Notes: a model not told the origin generated them from the letters alone. A DNA stretch of 8,393 nucleotides from JAOUEA01 sp035550775 (GCA_035550775.1 DASZOO010000208.1:1-8393), one strand, 5' to 3'; shown: positions 1 through 6,436, numbered from the stretch's first letter. Translations and numbers: made by a program.

Positions 1-761
1 GACCCGAGGCCCTTCAACAGCTCCTCCACCCTCGAGATGTCGTCACGCTCGACGACGTGGATCTCGAGCACCTCGCCGCCGATGCGGTCCTTCAGCTCGT
101 CGGCGGTGCCTTCGGCGATCACGCTGCCCACGTCGATCACGGCGATGCGGTCGGCGAGCTGGTCGGCCTCCTCGAGGTACTGGGTCGTGAGCAGCAACGT
201 CGTGCCCTCGGTCTGCATCTCGCGGATGAACTCCCAGACGTCCATGCGGCTGCGGGGATCGAGCCCCGTGGTGGGCTCGTCGAGGAACAGCACGTCGGGC
301 CGCCCCACCAGGCTGGCCGCGACGTCGAGTCGCCGGCGCATGCCGCCCGAGTACGTCTTGGCGGGTCGATCGCCCGCCTCGGACAAGCCGAAGCGCTCGA
401 GCACCTCCCCGGCGCGCCGACGTGCCTTGCGGCCCGGCAGGTGGTACAGGCGTCCGACCATCTCGAGGTTCTCGAGCCCCGTGAGGTTCTCGTCGACGGC
501 CGCGCTCTGGCCCGCGAGCCCGATGCGGAACCGCAACTCTTCCGCATCGCGGACCACGTCGAGCCCGTCGACCTCGGCTCTCCCGGCGGTCGGGCCCAGC
601 AGCGTGGTGAGGATGCGCACCGCCGTGGTCTTACCGGCGCCGTTGGGCCCGAGCAGGCCGAGGACGGTGCCCTTCTGCACCTCGAGATCGATGCCCTTGA
701 GCGCCTGCACCTCGCCGAAGTGCTTGACCAGCTGTTCGGTTCTGATGATGGGAGAGGACAT
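1..761 (-). CDS. DrrA-type (daunorubicin-resistance class) ABC transporter ATP-binding protein, 3' end cut by window edge
   Basis: The reverse strand encodes 253 codons of an ABC ATPase before running off the left edge. It should power export through a separate membrane permease, presumably encoded beyond the edge. Visible motifs are Walker A GPNGAGKTT (residues 38-46), Q-loop Gln85, signature YSGGM (137-141) and Walker B VLFLDEPTTGLDP (157-169). The switch segment is LLLTTQYLEEADQLADR, with Gln194 in place of the usual His. As I recall, Gln at this position is characteristic of the DrrA drug-exporter class, so I read it as normal for this family and not as damage. The start is ATG at 761, preceded by a GGTGG-rich Shine-Dalgarno. 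DrrA proteins are around 320-330 residues, so about 70 are probably missing. A possible small ORF ends 11 bases upstream. The substrate (drug, lipid or other) cannot be told from the ATPase. Confidence 0.95.
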   Translation of the reverse strand, partial: MSSPIIRTEQLVKHFGEVQALKGIDLEVQKGTVLGLLGPNGAGKTTAVRILTTLLGPTAGRAEVDGLDVVRDAEELRFRIGLAGQSAAVDENLTGLENLEMVGRLYHLPGRKARRRAGEVLERFGLSEAGDRPAKTYSGGMRRRLDVAASLVGRPDVLFLDEPTTGLDPRSRMDVWEFIREMQTEGTTLLLTTQYLEEADQLADRIAVIDVGSVIAEGTADELKDRIGGEVLEIHVVERDDISRVEELLKGLG

Positions 762-772
762 AGCCCACCACC

Positions 773-856
773 CTAGCGACGGCGACCGACAACCGTCTCG
801 GCCACGTGTTGCGGTTCCTTGCCCTCGGGCTCGGCCCCTCGCGCGATCCTCGGCAT
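773..856 (-). CDS. possible 27-residue small ORF or leader peptide upstream of the ABC gene
   Basis: On the reverse strand an ATG at 856 follows the Shine-Dalgarno GAGGAGGAGG (861-870), the best ribosome-binding site in the window. The frame runs 27 codons to TAG (773-775). It begins MPRIARGAEPEGK and ends in three arginines. The stop abuts the GGTGGTGGG ribosome site of the ABC gene, whose ATG lies 11 bases on in another frame, so translational coupling is possible. Third positions are G or C in about 20 of 26 sense codons after the start, somewhat lower than the neighbours. I recognise no family. It could be a small protein, a leader peptide tuning exporter expression, or a chance ORF next to a purine-rich tract. 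Support is the ribosome site and the spacing only. Confidence 0.4.
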   Translation of the reverse strand: MPRIARGAEPEGKEPQHVAETVVGRRR

Positions 857-860
857 GTCG

Positions 861-870
861 CCTCCTCCTC
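861..870 (-). promoter_or_regulatory. strong Shine-Dalgarno of the 27-codon small ORF
   Basis: The reverse strand reads GAGGAGGAGG, ending 4 bases before the ATG at 856. The repeated AGGAG lets ribosomes pair at spacings of about 4 to 7. This site is the main reason to take the small ORF seriously. No other start codon on that strand lies at a suitable distance in a frame that stays open as a plausible protein. Confidence 0.45.
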
Positions 871-883
871 GTCGTTCTGCGTC

Positions 884-900
884 ACCAGGTACGACCTGGT
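884..900. promoter_or_regulatory. perfect 7-3-7 inverted repeat between divergent genes, candidate operator
   Basis: The sequence ACCAGGT-ACG-ACCTGGT is a perfect dyad with 7-base arms and a 3-base centre. It lies 44 bases before the MBL/rhodanese start and 27 bases before the small ORF start on the other strand, so one dimeric regulator could control both directions. It is not followed by a T-tract, which argues against a terminator. No regulator gene is visible in the window, so the cognate protein is unknown. A link to persulfide or drug sensing would be guesswork from the neighbouring genes. Confidence 0.5.
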
Positions 901-906
901 CGGCCG

Positions 907-934
907 TTCGAACTCATCGTCGGGTGGATATCTT
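907..934 (+). promoter_or_regulatory. candidate promoter for the MBL/rhodanese gene, possibly leaderless
   Basis: TTCGAA (907-912) and TATCTT (929-934) are separated by 16 bases and match 3/6 and 4/6 of the TTGACA/TATAAT consensus. The -10 element ends 10 bases before the ATG at 945, so transcription would begin at or just before the start codon. That would explain the lack of a well-spaced Shine-Dalgarno there. Leaderless messages are common in actinobacteria. The match is weak and rests on position as much as sequence. Confidence 0.28.
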
Positions 935-944
935 CGGAACCGTC

Positions 945-2342
945 ATGTTCCTCCGACGATTCCATCTCGCGAGCCTCGGGCATGCGTCGTACCTGGTCGG
1001 GGACGAACGAACCGGCGAGGCGCTCGTGCTCGATCCGCAACGTGACGTCCGTGGGTACTTCGAGGTCGCGCGCGAGCACGGCTGCCGAGTCGCCTACGCC
1101 ATCGACACGCACGGACACAACGACTACGTCTCGGGCATCTCGGAGGTGGCGGCGCGGGCGCCCGGGCTCACGGTCTTCGCCTCGGCCGACGGCGCGTTCG
1201 GCTACGACCATCGCGGGGTGAGGGACGGCGAGGTGATCGAGATGGGCGACGTCGCCTTCGAGGTGATGCACACGCCGGGTCACACGCCCGAGCACGTGAG
1301 CCTGCTGGTGCACGATCGGGCCGTGGGCCCAGATCCGGCGCTGCTGCTCTCGGGCGGCGCGCTGTTGGTCGGCGACGTCGCCCGTCCCGATCTGCTCGGG
1401 GGGGCGGCCGAGATCCGCGAGGGCGTGGCCACGATGTGCGAGATGCTGCGGACGAAGATCCTGGCGCTGCCCGACCACGTCGAGGTGTTCCCGACGCACG
1501 TGGCCGGCTCGCTCTGCGGCGGCAACATCGGTTCGCGCCTGTCGACGACGATCGGCTACGAGCGCCGGACGAACCCGACGCTTCGGCGCCTCGCGAGCGA
1601 GGGCGACGGGGTGCGCGACTGCGTGGATCTGCAGGACCTTCCCGCCGTCCCTCCCTATTGGAAGCGGATGCGGGGCCAGAACCTGGCCGGGCCCGTGCTG
1701 CTCGGCACCCTCGCGGAGCCGGCGGCGCTCGACGTCGATCGGGTGGCCGCCCTGCAGGAGGGTGGGGCGGTCGTGCTCGACGCCCGCCAGCCGGAGGCAT
1801 TCGCGGGATGTCACGTGCCGGGCGCCCTCAACGTCGGCCTGGGCACCTCGTTCTCAACGTGGGCGGGCACGGTGGTTCCCGACGACGCCGAGGTGGTGCT
1901 CGTGCTCGACCGGGCCGACGACCTCTGGGATGCGACGTGGCAGCTGCTGCGCACCGGATACGCCCCGCCCGTCGGCTGGCTCGCCGGCGGCATGGCGGCC
2001 TGGCGGGCCTCGGGCCGCCAGGTCGCGACGCTGAGGCAGCTGACCGTGCACGAGGCCCGGGATCGCATCGACGACGGCTCGATCGCCGTGCTCGACGTGC
2101 GTCAGCCGGGGGAGTGGCGGGAGGACCACGTCGAGGGGGCGACGTTCCTCACGGCGGGGGAGCTGCCGGCCCGACTCGGCGAGGTCCCGAGCGACCGGCC
2201 GGTCGCGGTGATCTGCGGCAACGGATTCCGCTCCTCGGTGGCCGCGAGCCTGCTGGCGGCCGAGGGGCGCGAGGCGTGGACGGTCATCGGCGGCATGACG
2301 GCCTGGCGGGCCGCTGGCCTGCCGGAGATCTCCGACCGGTGA
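945..2342 (+). CDS. MBL-fold (persulfide dioxygenase-like) protein with two C-terminal rhodanese domains
   Basis: This 465-residue cytoplasmic protein has three domains. Residues 1 to about 240 are a metallo-beta-lactamase fold with DTHGHNDYVSG (His56, His58, Asp60), TPGH (His113), LVGD (Asp144) and FPTH (His185). His56, His113 and Asp144 correspond to the three ligands of the mononuclear iron in ETHE1-type persulfide dioxygenases, which oxidise thiol persulfides to sulfite. Residues about 260-360 are a rhodanese domain whose active-site loop region (VLVLDRADDL) has no Cys, so it is probably catalytically dead. Residues about 365-465 are a second rhodanese with a plausible catalytic loop CGNGFRS (Cys424, Arg429). 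Sulfane-sulfur oxidation or transfer is therefore likely, with a low-molecular-weight thiol persulfide as inferred substrate. I chose ATG 945 because family members commonly start MFxRxF; GTG 924 is an in-frame alternative. It is divergent from the small ORF and ABC gene and convergent with the phosphatase. Confidence 0.94.
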   Translation: MFLRRFHLASLGHASYLVGDERTGEALVLDPQRDVRGYFEVAREHGCRVAYAIDTHGHNDYVSGISEVAARAPGLTVFASADGAFGYDHRGVRDGEVIEMGDVAFEVMHTPGHTPEHVSLLVHDRAVGPDPALLLSGGALLVGDVARPDLLGGAAEIREGVATMCEMLRTKILALPDHVEVFPTHVAGSLCGGNIGSRLSTTIGYERRTNPTLRRLASEGDGVRDCVDLQDLPAVPPYWKRMRGQNLAGPVLLGTLAEPAALDVDRVAALQEGGAVVLDARQPEAFAGCHVPGALNVGLGTSFSTWAGTVVPDDAEVVLVLDRADDLWDATWQLLRTGYAPPVGWLAGGMAAWRASGRQVATLRQLTVHEARDRIDDGSIAVLDVRQPGEWREDHVEGATFLTAGELPARLGEVPSDRPVAVICGNGFRSSVAASLLAAEGREAWTVIGGMTAWRAAGLPEISDR

Positions 2343-2364
2343 GCGCAGGACGGGCCGAGGGATC

Positions 2365-3333
2365 TCACGTCGAGGGGATCGCCACCTCGTCGAACGCCTT
2401 GCCGTCCTGGTCGATCGCGCGCACGAGCATGCGGTCATCGAAGACGTTGACGTCGAGGAAATGCAGCACGGACCACGAGACCTCGGTGAACCATTCCTCG
2501 CCCGTGCCCCTCGTGAGCCCGCCAGCCCCCGTGACGATGTAGGTCACGCCGTCGATCGGCCGGCTCCGCTGGTAGTCGTGGTCGTGACCCGACAGCACGA
2601 GCTGCACGCCGAAGCGAGCGAAGATCGGCGCGTAGCGTCGGCGCACCTCGAGGTTGGAACCCTGGTAGCCGGCCGAGTACGGTGACTCGTGGATCGCCAC
2701 GATCGTCCAGGGTTCGGCCGCCTCTCGGAGGGTCCGCTCGAGGAACGCGATCTGCATGGGATCGCCGAGCGAGTAGGCGTCGAGACCGACCAGCCGAACG
2801 TCGCCGATCACGTCGGTCCACCACCGTCCCGGCATGCCGAGGTCGGACAACTGCTCGTCGCCCCATCCGCCGGCGACGTCGTGGTTGCCGAGGATCGCAT
2901 AGAGCGGCACACCCCGGTCCAGCAGGATGCCGAACGGCCGGAAGACGGTGTACGGGAGGCGCTCGGGGTCGCCGCTCGGATAGACGTTGTCGCCCAGCAG
3001 CAGGAGCGCGTCGTATCCGGGGTTCCCGCGTTCGAGCATCGTCATCGAGTACGCGGTCCGCCATTCCTCCTCCTCGCCCTCGCCGACGTCGCCCACCGCG
3101 GCGATGCGAACATCGGGTCGGTCCCCGGGCGGGAAGGGAGCGACGACCACGCTGGTGGGCGGCGGGCCTTTGCGGTGGGTCAGCAGCGCAGCGATCTGCC
3201 GGCGGTAGTACAGCCCGACCGCGGCGGTCAGCGAGAGCAGGACGACGAGCGTCCACACCCACCAAGGACGCCGTGTCGGCCGCGCGGCCGATCCCCGCAG
3301 CGCCTCATCGGATGCGCTCGTACCGACGTGCAT
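2365..3333 (-). CDS. membrane-anchored purple acid phosphatase-like metallophosphoesterase
   Basis: The 322-residue protein belongs to the calcineurin-like metallophosphoesterases, closest by motif to tartrate-resistant/purple acid phosphatases. Metal-site motifs appear in order: GDVG (Asp82), GDNVY (Asp115, Tyr118), GNHD (Asn150, His151), AIHESPYS (His215) and GHDHDY (His250, His252). Tyr118 sits where purple acid phosphatases carry the iron-binding Tyr. Residues about 23-42 form one hydrophobic helix preceded by a basic stretch (PTRRP) with no obvious signal peptidase site. I infer a signal anchor that holds the catalytic domain outside the cytoplasm. The ATG at 3333 has an excellent Shine-Dalgarno; an ATG six codons upstream (3351) has none. 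The 3' end converges on the rhodanese gene 22 bases away. The 5' end faces the phosphotransferase operon. The phosphoester substrate is not predictable. Confidence 0.93.
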   Translation of the reverse strand: MHVGTSASDEALRGSAARPTRRPWWVWTLVVLLSLTAAVGLYYRRQIAALLTHRKGPPPTSVVVAPFPPGDRPDVRIAAVGDVGEGEEEEWRTAYSMTMLERGNPGYDALLLLGDNVYPSGDPERLPYTVFRPFGILLDRGVPLYAILGNHDVAGGWGDEQLSDLGMPGRWWTDVIGDVRLVGLDAYSLGDPMQIAFLERTLREAAEPWTIVAIHESPYSAGYQGSNLEVRRRYAPIFARFGVQLVLSGHDHDYQRSRPIDGVTYIVTGAGGLTRGTGEEWFTEVSWSVLHFLDVNVFDDRMLVRAIDQDGKAFDEVAIPST

Positions 3334-3337
3334 CTCG

Positions 3338-3343
3338 CCCTCC
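3338..3343 (-). promoter_or_regulatory. Shine-Dalgarno fixing the phosphatase start at 3333
   Basis: GGAGGG on the reverse strand ends 4 bases before the ATG at 3333. The alternative ATG at 3351 is preceded by pyrimidine-mixed sequence without a purine run. This favours the shorter protein, which also leaves a more typical N-terminal length before the membrane helix. Confidence 0.6.
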
Positions 3344-3384
3344 GTCTCCATCGTGCGTTGCTACCGCGCAGCGGATCACGCCGA

Positions 3385-3421
3385 ACGACCCGTGGGTGTC
3401 GGGTCGCGCAGCACGACCCGT
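3385..3421. promoter_or_regulatory. cluster of three CGACCC half-sites in the phosphatase/phosphotransferase divergent region
   Basis: ACGACCCGT occurs twice in direct orientation (3385-3393 and 3413-3421). Between them lies the inverted half-site GGGTCG (3401-3406), so CGACCC is followed by GGGTCG after 9 bases and by a second CGACCC after 7 more. The cluster lies about 50-90 bases before the plus-strand gene and a similar distance before the phosphatase start. It may bind a regulator serving both directions. Such motifs are easy to find by chance in GC-rich DNA. Confidence 0.3.
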
Positions 3422-3460
3422 CGCGCAACAGGCCCGCGACGATGGAGGCGAAGGGACGAC

Positions 3461-3465
3461 GGGAG
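3461..3465 (+). promoter_or_regulatory. Shine-Dalgarno fixing the phosphotransferase start at 3474
   Basis: GGGAG lies 8 bases before the ATG at 3474. The reading frame remains open far upstream, but that stretch is antisense to the phosphatase gene and has the biased residue content of a shadow frame. This site together with the onset of recognisable homology (PAFSGAKAASLARA about 28 residues in) sets the start. Confidence 0.6.
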
Positions 3466-3473
3466 CACAGGCG

Positions 3474-5525
3474 ATGCGTGCCGAGAGCGAGCTGGAACGC
3501 GCGACGCGCAGGGCCGCCGTGGCAGAGCTCGGCGATCCTCGGACGCGCGATCCCGCGTTCTCGGGAGCCAAGGCCGCCTCGCTCGCCAGAGCGGCGTCGG
3601 CCGGATTCCCGGTGCTGCCCGGGTACGTCGTGGCGACGTGGGCCGACCTCGAGCGTGACCGGCCCGACGTCGAACGTGCGTGGGCGCGGTTGGGCGCCGG
3701 GGGCCGGCAGTTGATCGTGCGGTCGTCCTCGACCGTCGAGGACGCCGAACGCTCGTCGATGGCGGGCCGTTTCCGCTCCGTGGGTGGTGTGTCGGGGTGG
3801 CCTTCGTTCATCGAGGCCGTGGATCTGGTGCGGGTATCGGCCTCGGACGAGCGCGGCAGCGAGGCTCCGATGGCCGTGCTCGTGCAACCGATGCTCGATG
3901 CCGTCCGGGGCGGAGTCGCCTTCGGGGTCGACCCGGTGACGGGCGACCGACGTCGGTTCGTGGTCGAGTGCGTCGCGGGATCGCCGAAGCGGCTCGTGGA
4001 CGGGGTGGAGACGGCGACCCACGTCGCCGTCCGGCGTAGCGGCCTCCGCCTGCGCCGCCCTGGGCGGGGCCGAGGCGCCGAGCGCCTGACGCGCCGCGAC
4101 CTCTTCCGGATCGCGGGACTCACACGGCGGGCCGAGCGTGTCTTCGGGTTCCCGCAGGACATCGAATGGGCGATCGATGCGGCGGGCCATCTCTGGCTCC
4201 TGCAGAGCCGCCCGGTGACCGCGATCGGGCAGGTGGCCACCCGCGGCCCGGTGCTCGGCCCCGGCCCGATCGCGGAGACGTTCCCCGAGCCCCTCTCGCC
4301 GCTCGAGGAGGAGCTGTTCCTGGAGCCGCTGCGCGACGGCATCGTCGGCGCCCTGCGTGCGATCGGCGCGGTGGTGTCCTCACGGATCGCTGCATCGCCG
4401 GTCGCCCTCACGGTGGGCGGTCGCGTGGCGGCCGATCTCGAGCTCCTCGGCGTCGCGCCCCGTCGTCACACGGTGTTGCGGGCGATCGACCCCCGCCGCG
4501 GGGCACGGCGGCTCGCAGCCGCTTGGCACACGGGGCGTCTGCGGCTCGCGATGCCGCAGGTGACCCGCGACCTGCTGCGGTGGACCGACGCGTGGCTCGC
4601 ATCGGTGCCCGCGCTCAGCTCCCTCGACGAAGGCGCTCTGGTCGCGCTGCTCGACGAGGCGGTGGAACGGCTGCGCGGCCTCCACGGTCACCAGGTGCTG
4701 GCGGGGATGCTCGTGCCCGCCGAGGAACACGGGCCCGGCGCGAGCGCGCTCGCGATCGACGCGATCGCCGCAGGACGAGCGGCGGGGATGAGGGACGAGG
4801 AGATCGTCGCTCGGACGCCCTCGACGCTCGCCGTCGTGCCTCCGGCGGTCGGCGAGGTGACGGCGCTCCCGGCCGCGGCGGTGAGGACATCGACATCGCC
4901 GCCGTGCAGCCAGGCAAGCGTATCGTCGCTCGGTCCCCGCGAGGCGCTGCGGCTCCGAGCTCGATGGGTAGACGAGCTGACGGCGCGTGCCACGTGGGTC
5001 CTCGCCCATCGCCTCGAGCGGGCGGGCCGTCTGCGGTCGGCCGGCGACGTACGCTTCCTCTCCCGGCAGGAGCTCGCGGAGATGGTGCGCGGGGGACCCG
5101 CACCCGCCGACCTCGACGTTCGAGCGGGGGCCGCGCCCGGCCCGCCGCTCCCCGCGTCGTTCCGGCTCGCGGCGGATGGCACGGTCGTGCCCGAGCTCGA
5201 AGGACGGTCGGACGCCGCCGGCGTCGCCGCGGGCGGCGGGCGCGGGGCCGGCGTGGTCCGACACGTCGCCTGTGCGGGGCCGGGTGCCGTGCTCGTGGTC
5301 GACGTGCTGGCGCCCTCGCTCGCGCCACGGTTGCCGGGGCTCGCCGGCCTCGTCTCGGAGACGGGCAGCACCCTGTCCCACCTCGCGATCCTCGCGAGGG
5401 AGCTCAACGTACCGACGGTGGTCGCCGTCCCCGGCGCGATCGAGCGATTCCCCGTCGGCAGTCGTGTGGTCGTGGACGGCCTCACGGGAGAGGTCACGGT
5501 CGAGGGCGAGGGGGCGTCGTCATGA
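3474..5525 (+). CDS. PEP synthase/rifampicin phosphotransferase-like enzyme (ATP-grasp plus swivelling phosphohistidine domain)
   Basis: This 683-residue protein has a PPDK/PEP-synthase N-terminal ATP-grasp: SGAKAASL with Lys33, the VRSSSTVED segment with Arg83, FPQDIEWAID around Glu231, and LLQSRPVTA (242-250). Its C-terminus is a PEP-utiliser mobile domain with SETGSTLSHLAILARE, where His636 should carry the phosphoryl group. The protein ends about 47 residues later, so it lacks the PEP/pyruvate-binding TIM barrel of true PEP synthase or PPDK. That order (ATP-grasp, middle, His domain) matches rifampicin phosphotransferase, but those are about 865 residues, making this one compact. The middle region (about 260-595), expected to bind the acceptor, contains a Ser/Thr/Pro-rich linker (about 466-488) followed by LGPREALRLRARWVDE. 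The acceptor is unknown and I would not call it antibiotic resistance. Its stop overlaps the next start (ATGA), indicating an operon. Confidence 0.92.
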   Translation: MRAESELERATRRAAVAELGDPRTRDPAFSGAKAASLARAASAGFPVLPGYVVATWADLERDRPDVERAWARLGAGGRQLIVRSSSTVEDAERSSMAGRFRSVGGVSGWPSFIEAVDLVRVSASDERGSEAPMAVLVQPMLDAVRGGVAFGVDPVTGDRRRFVVECVAGSPKRLVDGVETATHVAVRRSGLRLRRPGRGRGAERLTRRDLFRIAGLTRRAERVFGFPQDIEWAIDAAGHLWLLQSRPVTAIGQVATRGPVLGPGPIAETFPEPLSPLEEELFLEPLRDGIVGALRAIGAVVSSRIAASPVALTVGGRVAADLELLGVAPRRHTVLRAIDPRRGARRLAAAWHTGRLRLAMPQVTRDLLRWTDAWLASVPALSSLDEGALVALLDEAVERLRGLHGHQVLAGMLVPAEEHGPGASALAIDAIAAGRAAGMRDEEIVARTPSTLAVVPPAVGEVTALPAAAVRTSTSPPCSQASVSSLGPREALRLRARWVDELTARATWVLAHRLERAGRLRSAGDVRFLSRQELAEMVRGGPAPADLDVRAGAAPGPPLPASFRLAADGTVVPELEGRSDAAGVAAGGGRGAGVVRHVACAGPGAVLVVDVLAPSLAPRLPGLAGLVSETGSTLSHLAILARELNVPTVVAVPGAIERFPVGSRVVVDGLTGEVTVEGEGASS

Positions 5526-6436
5526 CCCTCCGCCGTCTCGTGTCGCTCGCGGCGCGGCTGCTCGGCCTGGTGGTGCTCGCGACGTCGGGCGTCTACCTGC
5601 TGGTCTACCTCTACCGGTGGGAGTGGAACCGGGCACTGATCTCCGGGCTCTTCTTCGTCGCGGCGGAGATCGCATTGGCGACGGGTGCGTTGATGCAGCG
5701 GCTCGATCGCATCGAGCACCGCATCGACGACCTCCACGGTGGCCCGCAAGGCCGCGTTGCCGCGGGCCGGCCGTCCGAGGATGACGAGACCGCCGCACGC
5801 GAGCACCCCTTCGCGTGGCTGGAACCGGACGGGCTCGGCGTCTTCGTGCCGGTGCTGCTGGGCATCGGCGTCATCCTGTCCGCGATCGCCTACGTGGTGG
5901 AGCGAGTCGCCGCGCTGTCGGGAACCTGGACGAGCGGCCGCGCCACCGAGCGCCGGCTCGCGCTCGTCGGAGCATCGGGGCCGGCCGGCTCGCTCCGCGA
6001 GCCCTCAGCCGCGGCGGTGCCCCGACGATCCGATCGCGTGAGGACGGCGGCGGTCGTCGTCGCGGCCTTCGTCGTGCTCGGCGCGTCGGTGCTCGGCCTC
6101 GCCGCGCTCACGGAGTATCGAGCGGACGAGCCCGCGGTGCCCGGGAGCGCCTCCACCTACCTGCTGACGGTGGAGTTCCGCGACGTCGGCGATCCGGTCG
6201 CGGCGACCCAGACGCTCACCTCGTCGTGCCGGGCACTCATCGACGAGGGGAGCGAGTTCAGGATCTCCGGGAACGGGGAGACCGTCGTCATGCGTGTCAG
6301 CCCGAGTCCCGGGAGCAACGACGAGCGCCGTTTCCTCGGCTGCCTGAACGACGTCACCCTCGACCGGGTTCGCGTGGAGGCGGAGCGGCTCCTACCCGAG
6401 GAGGACGAGTCCGCCTCGCGAGGGACCGTCGGGTAA
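5522..6436 (+). CDS. unrecognised membrane protein with four hydrophobic segments and a soluble C-terminal domain
   Basis: The 304-residue product has hydrophobic segments at about 10-31, 37-57, 104-126 and 175-197. A charged helix follows the second (MQRLDRIEHRIDDL, possible short coiled coil), and a soluble domain of about 105 residues follows the fourth. That domain begins with a beta-like stretch (STYLLTVEFRD) and holds Cys236 and Cys274, which could form a disulphide if exported. Charge cues conflict. Arg-rich flanks suggest the N-terminus, the 58-80 loop and the 136-174 loop are all inside, which an even number of spans cannot satisfy. One segment may therefore not cross fully. Its ATG overlaps the phosphotransferase stop by 4 bases and has a GAGGGG site 8 bases upstream, so the two are probably translated together. 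I recognise no family; a role as membrane partner or substrate presenter for the enzyme is inference. Confidence 0.85.
   Translation: MTLRRLVSLAARLLGLVVLATSGVYLLVYLYRWEWNRALISGLFFVAAEIALATGALMQRLDRIEHRIDDLHGGPQGRVAAGRPSEDDETAAREHPFAWLEPDGLGVFVPVLLGIGVILSAIAYVVERVAALSGTWTSGRATERRLALVGASGPAGSLREPSAAAVPRRSDRVRTAAVVVAAFVVLGASVLGLAALTEYRADEPAVPGSASTYLLTVEFRDVGDPVAATQTLTSSCRALIDEGSEFRISGNGETVVMRVSPSPGSNDERRFLGCLNDVTLDRVRVEAERLLPEEDESASRGTVG

Noticed and set aside
803..808. CACGTG palindrome in the first divergent region
   Set aside because: A 6-base palindrome is expected by chance and it lies inside the possible small ORF.
991..1000. ACCTGGTCGG repeats the right arm of the 884-900 dyad (also at 894-903), possible extra operator half-site
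   Set aside because: It encodes the expected YLVG residues of the MBL domain, so coding constraint or chance explains it.
882..1814. Long open frame on the reverse strand opposite the MBL/rhodanese gene
   Set aside because: It has no family motifs and is full of Arg, Ala, His and Pro runs typical of shadow frames in GC-rich coding DNA. The forward frame carries complete catalytic motifs.
2682..3473. Upstream extension of the phosphotransferase frame
   Set aside because: It is antisense to the phosphatase gene and has Arg/Ser-rich shadow composition. Homology begins only after ATG 3474.
4855..4945. Possible pair of compensating frameshifts in the phosphotransferase (Ser/Thr/Pro-rich stretch with a less GC-biased third position)
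   Set aside because: The frame resumes with LGPREALRLRARW without interruption, and the stretch is where a variable linker would be expected. No alternative frame there looks better.
4166..5521. Upstream extension of the membrane-protein frame, giving a 756-residue product
   Set aside because: The extension is an out-of-frame reading of the phosphotransferase gene, rich in Arg and Gly without motifs. The ATG at 5522 with its ribosome site is the natural start.
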